Shown: positions 26,478 through 35,141 of the stretch, piece by piece
Layout: each line of letters begins with the position of its first letter
Numbering within the stretch: position 1 is the stretch's first letter
DNA from: an uncultured Alphaproteobacteria bacterium
GTDB taxonomy: Bacteria; Pseudomonadota; Alphaproteobacteria; Bin95
DNA: 45,480 nt
NCBI GenBank assembly: GCA_937891825.1
Contig: CALAHN010000086.1
Location: 1-45,480 of the forward strand
Reading direction: 5' to 3'
The notes under the pieces: model-generated
Told to the model about the DNA's origin: nothing
The model's input: only the letters and a program-made list of their open reading frames with translations
The model's database searches: none
Made by a program: the position numbers and the translations under genes

Positions 26478-28007
26478 CTAGAAACCGTCCATCACTTTCA
26501 GCGTCAGCGCCGTCAGTGTCAGCGTCGGGTTGACCGCCGATATGTTTGGGAAGACGGCGTTCGAGCAGATCGTCACATTGTCGCAGTCATGCACCCGACA
26601 GTCGCCGTCGACGACGCCGTCGGCGGGCGCCAGGCTCATCCGGCAGGTCGCGACAGCGTGGTCGGCGCGCGGGTTCCGGAAGGTTGGCTGTAAGCTCGAC
26701 CGTTCGACGCCGGCCGCCAGCAGGATTTCATCCAGTTTCGCGACCCATTTGCGCTTCGCCGCCTGGGTCCCATCGGGCGTCCGGTAGGCGATGCGGGTCC
26801 TCGGCAGGCCGAAGCGGTTGCGTCCGCTGCCGAGCGTGAGGCGATTCTCCGCGCTCGCGAACTCTTCAATGAAGCCGCTGAGCGACAGGCGCATCGGTCC
26901 GACCAGTTGCGCCGCCATTTCCGCCGGCGACCGGCCTTCCGCCAGCCCCTTGGCAAGATCGACCCGGCTGCCCCGGTCGTCGCGAACGAAATAGAACTTG
27001 CCCTCGCCCTGATGCTCCGGCGTATCGAAGGCGCGACATTCCAACGTCGGGAAATCCAGTTCCTGTTCCATGGCGTCGGGGTTCGCCCGGGTCGCGCCAG
27101 TGGCGGCGATCAGGGAGTGGGCGACCAGGTGACGGCCGACATGGCCGGTTCGGTTGCCAAGCCCCTCCGGCCAGTGGGCGTTCTGGGAAGCCAGCAGCAG
27201 TTTGGCGCTTTCGATGGCGCCGGCGCAGATGAAAATGTGGTCGAAAGCTTCGAAGGCGCTTTCGCCTGTCCGGCCATCGAGATAGTGCAGACCCGCCGCT
27301 GCGGCGGGCGTGCGCATTTCAATCGCGATGACGGGCGCCCGGTCGCGCAAGGTGAAGCGCGGCGCGTCCATCGGCAGGTCCATGGTCGCGTCATAGCGGC
27401 CGCCGACGGGGCAGTACTTGCAAGTGCCGGTCGTCTGGCAATCGCCGTTGCGGGCGATCGGCAGGGCGCCGTAATTTTCAAGGCCAAGGTCGGCAAGGGC
27501 GTCGAGGATGGGGCCGTCCTTCTGTGCGAACGGCGGCGGGGAAACCGGAAAGGCGCTGCCGAAGCGCGGCGGATCGTTGCGCTGGCCGTCGCCCGCGACC
27601 CGAAGCTGCTTCTCCGCCCGGTCGTAGTAGGGCGCCAGCGCCGCATAATCGAACGGCCAGTCCAGGGCCTTGCCGGTGTTTGACTGGAGCCGGAAATCTT
27701 CGGGCTTGAAGCGGGGGCACCAGCCGCCCCAATGCAGGGTGCTGCCGCCGACCGCCATCAGCCGTGCGCCGGGCACGAGGAAAGCTTTTGGATCGCCGTC
27801 GATTTCGGTCGGGATATCTTCATTTCCGTCATAGGGCGTGACGCCCGTCGTCACGTGGTCCAGCCATGATCGCCAGACGCGCATCGGCGCGACCGGCCCG
27901 GCTTCGAACATCACGACCCGCTCCGCCTTGGCGCCGTCGAGCAAGGCGTTGGCGACCGTCGTCCCCGCGACGCCGGAGCCGACGATGGCGACCGCCCCCA
28001 ATGTCAT
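26478..28007 (-). CDS. GMC-family FAD-dependent dehydrogenase (large subunit of a membrane-type sugar/alcohol dehydrogenase)
   Basis: 509 residues from the ATG at 28007. The Rossmann FAD motif is VAIVGSGVAGTTVANALL (residues 7-24). GARLMAVGGSTLHWGGW is the second FAD-contacting region. TGTCKYCPVGGRYDA is the Cys-containing segment seen in gluconate 2-dehydrogenase and fructose dehydrogenase large subunits. The C-terminal FAD/substrate block runs VTICSNAVFPNISAVNPTLTLTALTLK (ends shown). It has no signal peptide; the coupled Tat-signal subunit (overlap ATGA at 28004-28007) probably carries it across the membrane. Substrate is unknown. Confidence 0.9.
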   Translation of the reverse strand: MTLGAVAIVGSGVAGTTVANALLDGAKAERVVMFEAGPVAPMRVWRSWLDHVTTGVTPYDGNEDIPTEIDGDPKAFLVPGARLMAVGGSTLHWGGWCPRFKPEDFRLQSNTGKALDWPFDYAALAPYYDRAEKQLRVAGDGQRNDPPRFGSAFPVSPPPFAQKDGPILDALADLGLENYGALPIARNGDCQTTGTCKYCPVGGRYDATMDLPMDAPRFTLRDRAPVIAIEMRTPAAAAGLHYLDGRTGESAFEAFDHIFICAGAIESAKLLLASQNAHWPEGLGNRTGHVGRHLVAHSLIAATGATRANPDAMEQELDFPTLECRAFDTPEHQGEGKFYFVRDDRGSRVDLAKGLAEGRSPAEMAAQLVGPMRLSLSGFIEEFASAENRLTLGSGRNRFGLPRTRIAYRTPDGTQAAKRKWVAKLDEILLAAGVERSSLQPTFRNPRADHAVATCRMSLAPADGVVDGDCRVHDCDNVTICSNAVFPNISAVNPTLTLTALTLKVMDGF

Positions 28008-28606
28008 CGCCCGAGCCCCCGATGGGGCAGGTCCGGCCCGGTAAACGGCCCGCCCATGAAACCCGCATAGTTCTGCAGCGGCGCGAAGCGGCGGAAGCCG
28101 CCTTGCGCGATCAGGAAGCGGGCGAATTCGTGGAGGATGAAGGCGCGATACCGGCCAAGCCGTGCGACGGCTGCGATCGGCTCCGGGAATACCGCGAAGG
28201 ACAGGATGTCGATCGCCGAGGCATGGTCGCCCAAGCGCGTCGCCAACCATTCGATGTCGGCGGCGATCGCGGCATATTCCGTCAGGTAGCTCGGCCGCTC
28301 CTGGCATTTGGCCGGAACCAGGACGCTGGAGATCGCCGTCCGCCAGTCGGGGATGAAAGGGTCGAGGCCCCAGGCGCGCGTCATGCCTTCGCCCGCCTTG
28401 AGCAGCGCTGAAGTCACGGCATCGGCGGGCGCGCCAGTCAGGTCCGGCGCGCGAAGTTCGGGCGTCGCCGTCACGGTTTCCTGAAGCCAGAGCGTCAGGT
28501 CGTCCGGAACTGGCGCCGATAGCGCGGGCAGGGGCAGGCTTGCGGCCCCGACTGCGCCGACCAGGCCCGCGAGGACCTGCCGACGGTCCAATAGCAATCG
28601 CTGCAT
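28004..28606 (-). CDS. Tat-signal small subunit of the GMC dehydrogenase
   Basis: 200 residues with a twin-arginine signal: LLLDRRQVLAGLV followed by a hydrophobic stretch ending PALSA near residue 31. The mature part is helical (ILVPAKCQERPSYLTEYAA-type region, then YRAFILHEFARFLIAQGG and NYAGFMGGPFTGPDLPHRG). It resembles in size, signal and position the small (gamma) subunits of gluconate, fructose and sorbitol dehydrogenases, but I cannot assign a precise family. It starts the two-gene operon. No cytochrome c subunit gene follows. Confidence 0.75.
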   Translation of the reverse strand: MQRLLLDRRQVLAGLVGAVGAASLPLPALSAPVPDDLTLWLQETVTATPELRAPDLTGAPADAVTSALLKAGEGMTRAWGLDPFIPDWRTAISSVLVPAKCQERPSYLTEYAAIAADIEWLATRLGDHASAIDILSFAVFPEPIAAVARLGRYRAFILHEFARFLIAQGGFRRFAPLQNYAGFMGGPFTGPDLPHRGLGR

Positions 28607-28684
28607 CGTCTGCCCCGTCCAGATCGGATGGCGTTTGAGGGCAAAGGGTGTCGCGATCGCCCGCGGCAGGCAAGGCCAAAATGC

Positions 28685-28748
28685 AAAAGGCCGCGAAACC
28701 TTTCGGTCTCGCGGCCTCTTGGCGGCCGCCGGAAGGTCCGGCGGCCGC
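28685..28748 (-). terminator. Double-hairpin terminator of groESL
   Basis: Two strong inverted repeats follow groEL on the minus strand. The first (28748-28722) is a perfect 12-bp stem with a 3-base loop. The second (28717-28685) has a roughly 13-bp stem with a GAAA tetraloop and ends directly in TTTTGCATTTT, a classic intrinsic terminator. Confidence 0.85.
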
Positions 28749-28769
28749 GTTCGACGGGTCGGCTCTGGC

Positions 28770-30500
<1,731 letters not shown>

Positions 30501-30526
30501 TTATTGTGGGTCGAGAATGAGGCGCG

Positions 30527-30847
30527 TTAAGCGGCCTTCTTCTTCTTGCCCTTGGTCTCGATGATGCCGAGGATGTCGCTCTCCTTCATGATGAGGAGTT
30601 CCTCGCCTTCGATCTTCACTTCCGTGCCGGACCACTTGCCGAACAGGATCATGTCGCCAGCGGAAACGTCGAGCGCGTGCACGCCGCCGTTATCGTCGAT
30701 GCGGCCGCCGCCGACGGCGATGACTTCGCCTTCCTGCGGCTTTTCCTGGGCGCTGTCGGGAATGATGATCCCGCCGGCGCTCTTTTGATCCTGGGTTACG
30801 CGACGCACCAAAACGCGGTCGTGCAGCGGCCTGAAATTCACAGCCAT
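30527..30847 (-). CDS. groES: 10-kDa co-chaperonin GroES
   Basis: 106 residues from the ATG at 30847 ([16 protein letters not shown]), with GAGAGGGCTCC upstream. The mobile loop is [15 protein letters not shown], and the usual domain continues to [10 protein letters not shown]. The tail KKKKAA is a lysine-rich extension slightly longer than in E. coli. It caps the GroEL ring. Confidence 0.99.
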   Translation of the reverse strand: MAVNFRPLHDRVLVRRVTQDQKSAGGIIIPDSAQEKPQEGEVIAVGGGRIDDNGGVHALDVSAGDMILFGKWSGTEVKIEGEELLIMKESDILGIIETKGKKKKAA

Positions 30848-30936
30848 GGGAGCCCTCTCTCTGAATATTGGGTCGTTAGCATGATAACCCGACGCCGACC
30901 GCGGCTTGCGCCATGCAGTCAGTTCGGTTGAAGGCG

Positions 30937-30965
30937 ATGTAGGCTCTCGCCGGAAGCGATGCAAG
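30937..30965 (-). promoter_or_regulatory. Candidate heat-shock (RpoH-type) promoter of groESL
   Basis: On the minus strand CTTG (30965-30962) is followed after 18 bp by CCTACAT (30943-30937). This agrees well with the alphaproteobacterial sigma-32 pattern CTTG-N17/18-CYTATNT, with one mismatch in the -10. It predicts a leader of about 80 bases before groES. The hexamers are seen; use by RpoH is inferred. Confidence 0.45.
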
Positions 30966-30972
30966 GAAAAAA

Positions 30973-30999
30973 TTAGCACTCGGAGGGGGTGGCTGCTAA
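30973..30999. promoter_or_regulatory. CIRCE-like HrcA operator upstream of groES
   Basis: TTAGCACTC (30973-30981), nine bases, then GGCTGCTAA (30991-30999). The left arm is a perfect CIRCE half. The right arm differs from GAGTGCTAA at two positions. The 9-9-9 geometry is exact. It lies just upstream of the candidate RpoH -35. Confidence 0.7.
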
Positions 31000-31017
31000 T
31001 TGCGGCGGCGAATCCTG

Positions 31018-31044
31018 GCAGCACTTGGCGCAAAAGGCTGCTAA
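31018..31044. promoter_or_regulatory. Second, degenerate CIRCE-like site
   Basis: GCAGCACTT (31018-31026), nine bases, then GGCTGCTAA (31036-31044). It has the same 9-9-9 geometry and an identical right arm as the first site, and begins 45 bp from it. The left arm matches the CIRCE half at six of nine positions. Confidence 0.4.
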
Positions 31045-31245
31045 TGGCATGAAATTGTTGATCTTTTAATTTTTCGTCGGCATTCTTCCGGCTGACCTAG
31101 CGTCAGGGGCCGAATCGCGTCGCGGGCGGCCCAGCCGAAATGACGGGCGTTTCGCGCCTCATGCTTCGAGGCGCCGCGCCAGCGGCCTTCGGCGTTCGCT
31201 CGCCGCGCAATCGGCCTTCGTTCGAACCGAAGGAAGGACCCGATC

Positions 31246-31509
31246 ATGCGAGATATAGAACGCCAGTTGCAGGGCTACCGTCTGACGACGACGGAAATCC
31301 TGTACCACATGCCCGATCATCCCGGGCTCCTGCAGTCCTTTATCCTCCAGAAGTTCGACCAGGCGCCCAGTTTCCCTGTCCTTCGGAAGTTTCTGACCTT
31401 TTGGGAACGGGAGATCGACGGGCGCATCCATTCGGTCCGCGTCGCGGCCAAGGGCCTGATTTCGCCGGTCGAAATGCGGTTTGCGAACGGCGATTTCCGG
31501 CTGCACTGA
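31246..31509 (+). CDS. Usg-family protein
   Basis: An 87-residue protein of the alphaproteobacterial Usg family, named from a gene near the Caulobacter tryptophan operon. Conserved blocks are QLQGYRLTTTEILYHMPDHP, LLQSFILQKFDQAPSFP, FWEREIDGRIHSVRVA and LISPVEMRF. Function is unknown. It starts at an ATG preceded by AAGGA and is followed by a perfect inverted repeat. No trp genes are near. Confidence 0.88.
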   Translation: MRDIERQLQGYRLTTTEILYHMPDHPGLLQSFILQKFDQAPSFPVLRKFLTFWEREIDGRIHSVRVAAKGLISPVEMRFANGDFRLH

Positions 31510-31540
31510 CGACCTGGCCCGTTTCAGCCCGCCCTTGCCG

Positions 31541-31570
31541 GCCGACTGGCGCGAGCTGCAGCCAGTCGGC
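31541..31570 (+). terminator. Perfect inverted repeat downstream of usg
   Basis: GCCGACTGGC (31541-31550), ten-base loop, GCCAGTCGGC (31561-31570), 32 bp after the usg stop. A strong stem, but no T-run follows, so it may be a rho-assisted terminator or an RNA-stabilising hairpin. Confidence 0.4.
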
Positions 31571-31710
31571 TGCGCCGAACATGCGCGTCCTGCGCGAAGG
31601 CGGCCCCGTCGATCCAGGGATTGCATCCGGGCGCCCAGGGCCGCTTGCCCGCGGCGCGCCTGTCAGCGCAATATGGGCGCTTCAGGCAGCAAGTAGATTG
31701 AGGATCGGCA

Positions 31711-32538
31711 ATGGCCCGACGTGGCATGCGCTTTGGCATTTTTCTGGCGCCGTTTCATGCGGTCGGCGAAAACCCGACCCTGTCCATGGATCGGGACATG
31801 GAGTTGATCGAATGGCTCGATCATCTGGGCTTTGACGAAGCCTGGATCGGGGAGCATCACTCCGCCGGCTGGGAGACCATCGCCGCGCCGGAGATTTTCA
31901 TCGCCGCCGCGCTCCAGCGCACCCGCTCGATCAAGCTTGGCTCGGGCGTCACGTCCCTGCCGTATCATCATCCCTTCCTGGTGGCGCAGCGCTTCGTGCA
32001 GCTCGACCACATGAGCAAGGGCCGCACCATGCTGGGCTGCGGGCCGGGCGCGCTGCCGTCGGACGCCTACATGATGGGCATCAACCCGCTCGATCAGCGC
32101 CGCCGCATGGTCGAAGCGCTCGATGCGATCGTCGCGCTCTTGAAGTGCGAAGAGCCGGTCACGATGGAGACGGACTGGTTCACGCTCCGCGAAGGCCGGC
32201 TGCATCTGGCGCCATGGTCCGAGCGGATCCCGATTGCGGTCGCGTCGACCATCACGCCGTTCGGCATGATGGCGGCCGGCCGGCATGGGCTCGGCGTGCT
32301 GTCGATCGGCGCCGGCATTCCCGGCGGGCCGGAGATGCTGTCGAAGCAATGGGGCATCGCGGAAGACGAGGCCGCCAAGCACGGCCTCGCGATGGACCGC
32401 AACGACTGGCGCGTCGTCGTGAACATGCACTGCGCCGAGGACGACGAGGAGGCGCTGCGTCAGGTCAAGGTCGGCGAACGCCTCGAGACCGTGACGTATT
32501 TCGAGGAAACCCTGGGCCGGCCGCCGGGGCTGGCATGA
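31711..32538 (+). CDS. Luciferase-like (LLM) flavin-dependent monooxygenase, 3'-truncated
   Basis: 275 residues: MRFGIFLAPFHAVGENPTLSMDRDMELIEWLDHLGFDEAWIGEHHS (ends shown) is typical of the limonene-monooxygenase-like LLM group, with SVTSLPYHHPF-type (GVTSLPYHHPFLVAQR) and LGCGPGALPSDAYMMGI blocks. Family members are usually about 370-390 residues. Here homology stops at YFEETLGRPPG, followed by LA and a stop, so about 100 C-terminal residues (the last barrel strands and helices) are missing. The final 74 bases overlap the convergent amidase-GH5 gene. Good GAGGA ribosome-binding site. Probably non-functional or a pseudogene; a shortened active form cannot be excluded. Confidence 0.78.
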   Translation: MARRGMRFGIFLAPFHAVGENPTLSMDRDMELIEWLDHLGFDEAWIGEHHSAGWETIAAPEIFIAAALQRTRSIKLGSGVTSLPYHHPFLVAQRFVQLDHMSKGRTMLGCGPGALPSDAYMMGINPLDQRRRMVEALDAIVALLKCEEPVTMETDWFTLREGRLHLAPWSERIPIAVASTITPFGMMAAGRHGLGVLSIGAGIPGGPEMLSKQWGIAEDEAAKHGLAMDRNDWRVVVNMHCAEDDEEALRQVKVGERLETVTYFEETLGRPPGLA

Positions 32539-34171
32539 TCCGCCGGAGCCGCGCCAGCTTGTCGGCGCGCCAGGTCCGCCAATCGGCTTCGAACAAGCCG
32601 CCGGTATCGCCCGACTCGGGGTTCAGGCACCAATAGAACCAGTTGAACGGCATGGACTGTTTGGACGCGAGATAGTCGACGAACGCCTCCTGCCACTGGG
32701 CGTCCTGGGTTCCCGGACGGCCATGGCCGCCGAACTCGCCGATGCACACGCAGTCCTGACCGTCGAGGAAGCCGAACTTCCGGTCCCAGATGGCCGGCAG
32801 GTTCGCGGGAAAGCCGCCCTGGTTGAAATAGGGCTGATTGAAGACGTCCGGCCCATATGTGTGGGGGATGTAGGCCCGCTTGGCGGCCGGAATGAAGGCA
32901 GGGTCGATCGGCTGGCTTCTGGCCAGGGTCAGGTCCTCGCCCCAGAAGCTGCCGGAGACGCTGGCGACGCCCGAGATGAACATGATAAGGCCGGGATGCG
33001 TCGCCAGCGCGGCCTGGCCCGCCCGCTCCGCCATCGGCCGCCATTCGGCCCAGGTCAGGCCATGGGGCTCGTTGAACAGCTCGATGCCGACGACGTTCCG
33101 GTAATTGCGCGCCATATCCGCCAATGCGACCAGATCGGACCGCCACTGCGCTTCGGAATAGGTTCCTTGCGGATCGTTGGGGCCTGGCGCATGCCCGCCC
33201 GGAAAGCGGCCGGGATCGAAGGTGTGGAAATCCAGCAGCACGAACAATTGCGCATTCCAGGCGGCCAGGACCGTGGCTTCGAGCACGGCGCGGCCGTCGG
33301 CGCCGTATTGCAGCGCCCAATCCGCCGGCCGCCGGCCCGGGCGGATCGTCCAGGGCGAAACCGGGATGCGGATCGCCGTGAACCCGGCCGCATGGACCTG
33401 CTGCATCACGTCGGACAGGCGCCGGCCGGTCCAGAGGCCGTGCGGCGCGCAGTCCGGCGTGTCGAGGCCGTACCAGCTGACGCCGATCAGCCCGACCCGC
33501 CCGCCGGTCGCGGCCATGTAGATCTGGCCGCGGTCGACGATGTAATGCTCGACGCCATGGTCGGCCGGCGCGCGAAGCCGCCGCGACAGGGTCTCGGCTT
33601 CATCCGGGCCGGGACCGCCGGGCGCGCTCGGGCGGTCGAGGGTCGCGGCATAGTCTTCGATCGCGGCGGCATAAGCGGCGGCCAGCGCATCGAAGCGCTG
33701 GACGGCGCGCTCATAGTCGCTGTTCTTGTCGATGAAGAACGGCCCGCCGATGACGCAGGGGGCGTGCGTGCCCGCCAGGATAAGCCCGCCACGGTCCGAC
33801 GACGTGCGCGCGACGACGCCGCGATCCCGGAGGCCGAGGGCGGCGACGAGGCGCGCCTGCACGATCTCGGCCAGCGCCTTGGACCGGCTGGAGCAATGGT
33901 AGTACAGCGTCTCCGTGCCGCTGGCGCGGCCGTTGCCGGAGCTGTTGGCGTGGAGCGAGATCACGAAATCCGGGCCGAAGGCGTTCACATCGCCGGGCAG
34001 GGTTTCGTAGGTGCGGCGATAGACGACCTGGATGCGCACGCCGCGGACTTTTGCCGCGATCCGCGCCGCCAGCGCTTCGCCGAAGACGAATTCGCTGACG
34101 CCGCTCGCCGGATTGACTGCGCCCGGGGAGGTGTTCTTGTGTCCGATGACCAGGACGCAAAGCGGCTGCAT
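32465..34171 (-). CDS. Fusion of amidase_3-like and GH5 cellulase-like domains
   Basis: 568 residues from the ATG at 34171 (GGGGAG upstream). Residues 3-175 resemble N-acetylmuramoyl-L-alanine amidase (amidase_3): zinc ligands His11 (IGHKN), Glu27 (GVSEFVFGE) and His74 (SLHANSSG) are present. The later catalytic Glu, expected in a VLVEVGF/IIEPFF-like strand, is replaced in CVIGGPFFIDKN (Gly142-Gly143). Residues 227-545 form a GH5 barrel with acid/base Glu368 (FNEPHG) and nucleophile Glu479 (IGEFGGHG). No signal peptide. The last roughly 22 residues are read through antisense of the truncated LLM gene and are not GH5-like. Substrate and location are unknown. Confidence 0.82.
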   Translation of the reverse strand: MQPLCVLVIGHKNTSPGAVNPASGVSEFVFGEALAARIAAKVRGVRIQVVYRRTYETLPGDVNAFGPDFVISLHANSSGNGRASGTETLYYHCSSRSKALAEIVQARLVAALGLRDRGVVARTSSDRGGLILAGTHAPCVIGGPFFIDKNSDYERAVQRFDALAAAYAAAIEDYAATLDRPSAPGGPGPDEAETLSRRLRAPADHGVEHYIVDRGQIYMAATGGRVGLIGVSWYGLDTPDCAPHGLWTGRRLSDVMQQVHAAGFTAIRIPVSPWTIRPGRRPADWALQYGADGRAVLEATVLAAWNAQLFVLLDFHTFDPGRFPGGHAPGPNDPQGTYSEAQWRSDLVALADMARNYRNVVGIELFNEPHGLTWAEWRPMAERAGQAALATHPGLIMFISGVASVSGSFWGEDLTLARSQPIDPAFIPAAKRAYIPHTYGPDVFNQPYFNQGGFPANLPAIWDRKFGFLDGQDCVCIGEFGGHGRPGTQDAQWQEAFVDYLASKQSMPFNWFYWCLNPESGDTGGLFEADWRTWRADKLARLRRIMPAPAAGPGFPRNTSRSRGVRRP

Positions 34172-34263
34172 GGCGGGCGCTCCCCAGTTATGGCTCCGGC
34201 GCGCGAGCTGCGCCCACGCCCACAAGCTTGAAGCACGCCGCCACGATTTTCAATTCCGATCGA

Positions 34264-34287
34264 GGCCGCGCCGGTCCCAGCGCGGCC
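34264..34287 (-). terminator. Possible terminator hairpin after tam
   Basis: Perfect eight-base inverted repeat GGCCGCGC/GCGCGGCC (34264-34271 and 34280-34287) located 12 bp beyond the tam stop on the minus strand. No clear T-run; low confidence. Confidence 0.35.
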
Positions 34288-34299
34288 CCGCGCCAGGCC

Positions 34300-35112
34300 C
34301 TATGTCTTCGAACGCGCCACCATGAACAGCCGGCCGAACGGGAACAGGGTCTTGCCATCGGCGCGCCTGGGATAGGCCTCGTGGAGGGCCGCGCCATATT
34401 CCGCGAGATATGCGGCCGCGCCTGCTTCGCCGAGCGCCGTCAGCACCGGCCGGAGGGCCGAGCCCTTGACCCATTCCAGCACCGGATCGTCCCCGGAAAG
34501 CTCTTGCAGGTAATGGGTTTCCCAGATATCGACATGGGCGGCATAGGGAGCGAGGCGGTCGAAATAGACTTCCGCTTCATCGACCCATTTCCGGGCGACG
34601 CTGGTCTGCAGCGCCGTGTCGCCATAGCCCTTGCCGCCATTGCCGCCGGCCAGGATTTCGCGGAGCAGGCGGTGCGAGGTCTGGCCCCAGGAAAGCGGCA
34701 TCTGCACGGCCAGCACGCCGCCGGGCGCCAGACACTGCATGAGGCGCGGGAACAGGTTTTCGTGATCGCCCAGCCATTGCAGGGTGGCGTTGGAGAAAAT
34801 CACGTCGGCCGGTTGATCGGGCGACCAGGACGCGATATCGGCCTCGACCCATTTCACCTTGTCGCCGCCGGGCGAAGCCTTGCCCTTCGCCAGCATTTCC
34901 GGCGAGGCGTCGAGCGCCACAACGTCGGCGTTCGGCCAGCGTTCCGTCATCGCGATCGCGATTTCGCCGGCGCCGCAGCCGATATCCCAGCAGCGCACGG
35001 GCGCGTCCAGGTCGATGCGCTGGAACAGCTCGATCGCCGGGCGCAGGCGATGGCCGCCATACCGCAGATACTGGTTCGGGTCCCAAACGCCTTCCGGCCG
35101 TTTGTCGTTCAT
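34300..35112 (-). CDS. tam: Trans-aconitate 2-methyltransferase
   Basis: 270 residues. The class I SAM-binding motif is CWDIGCGAGEIAIAM, followed by the acidic strand end VVALDASPEML, then ADIASWSPDQPADVIFSNATLQWLGDHENLFPRL (ends ADIASWSP and FSNATLQWL), typical of Tam. LRPAIELFQRI and WETHYLQEL also fit. It methylates trans-aconitate, an inhibitory by-product of aconitase. Start at 35112 with GAGGAA upstream. It is 29 bp downstream of the sensor-kinase gene and likely in the same transcript. Confidence 0.92.
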   Translation of the reverse strand: MNDKRPEGVWDPNQYLRYGGHRLRPAIELFQRIDLDAPVRCWDIGCGAGEIAIAMTERWPNADVVALDASPEMLAKGKASPGGDKVKWVEADIASWSPDQPADVIFSNATLQWLGDHENLFPRLMQCLAPGGVLAVQMPLSWGQTSHRLLREILAGGNGGKGYGDTALQTSVARKWVDEAEVYFDRLAPYAAHVDIWETHYLQELSGDDPVLEWVKGSALRPVLTALGEAGAAAYLAEYGAALHEAYPRRADGKTLFPFGRLFMVARSKT

Positions 35113-35141
35113 TACAGGCGTTCCTCAAGAGCGGGATAGGA

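Larger units (their letters stand above)
30848..31245. other. Intergenic region between divergent groES and usg
   Basis: This 398-bp gap is the only one over 300 bases between genes. The groES-proximal half holds the promoter and two CIRCE-like sites. An AT-rich stretch lies at about 31050-31075. Small hairpins are at 31154-31174 (seven-base stem GCGCCTC/GAGGCGC) and 31215-31233 (CCTTCG/CGAAGG), the latter abutting the usg ribosome-binding site. No coding sequence is apparent. Confidence 0.6.

Noticed and set aside
28008-28679. N-terminal extension of the GMC dehydrogenase
   Set aside because: It is an Arg-rich shadow of the Tat-signal subunit gene. The FAD motif starts right after the ATG at 28007.
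32539-32700. Frameshift as the cause of the short LLM gene
   Set aside because: No LLM-like sequence appears in other plus-strand frames downstream; that DNA encodes the conserved end of the GH5 domain on the minus strand.
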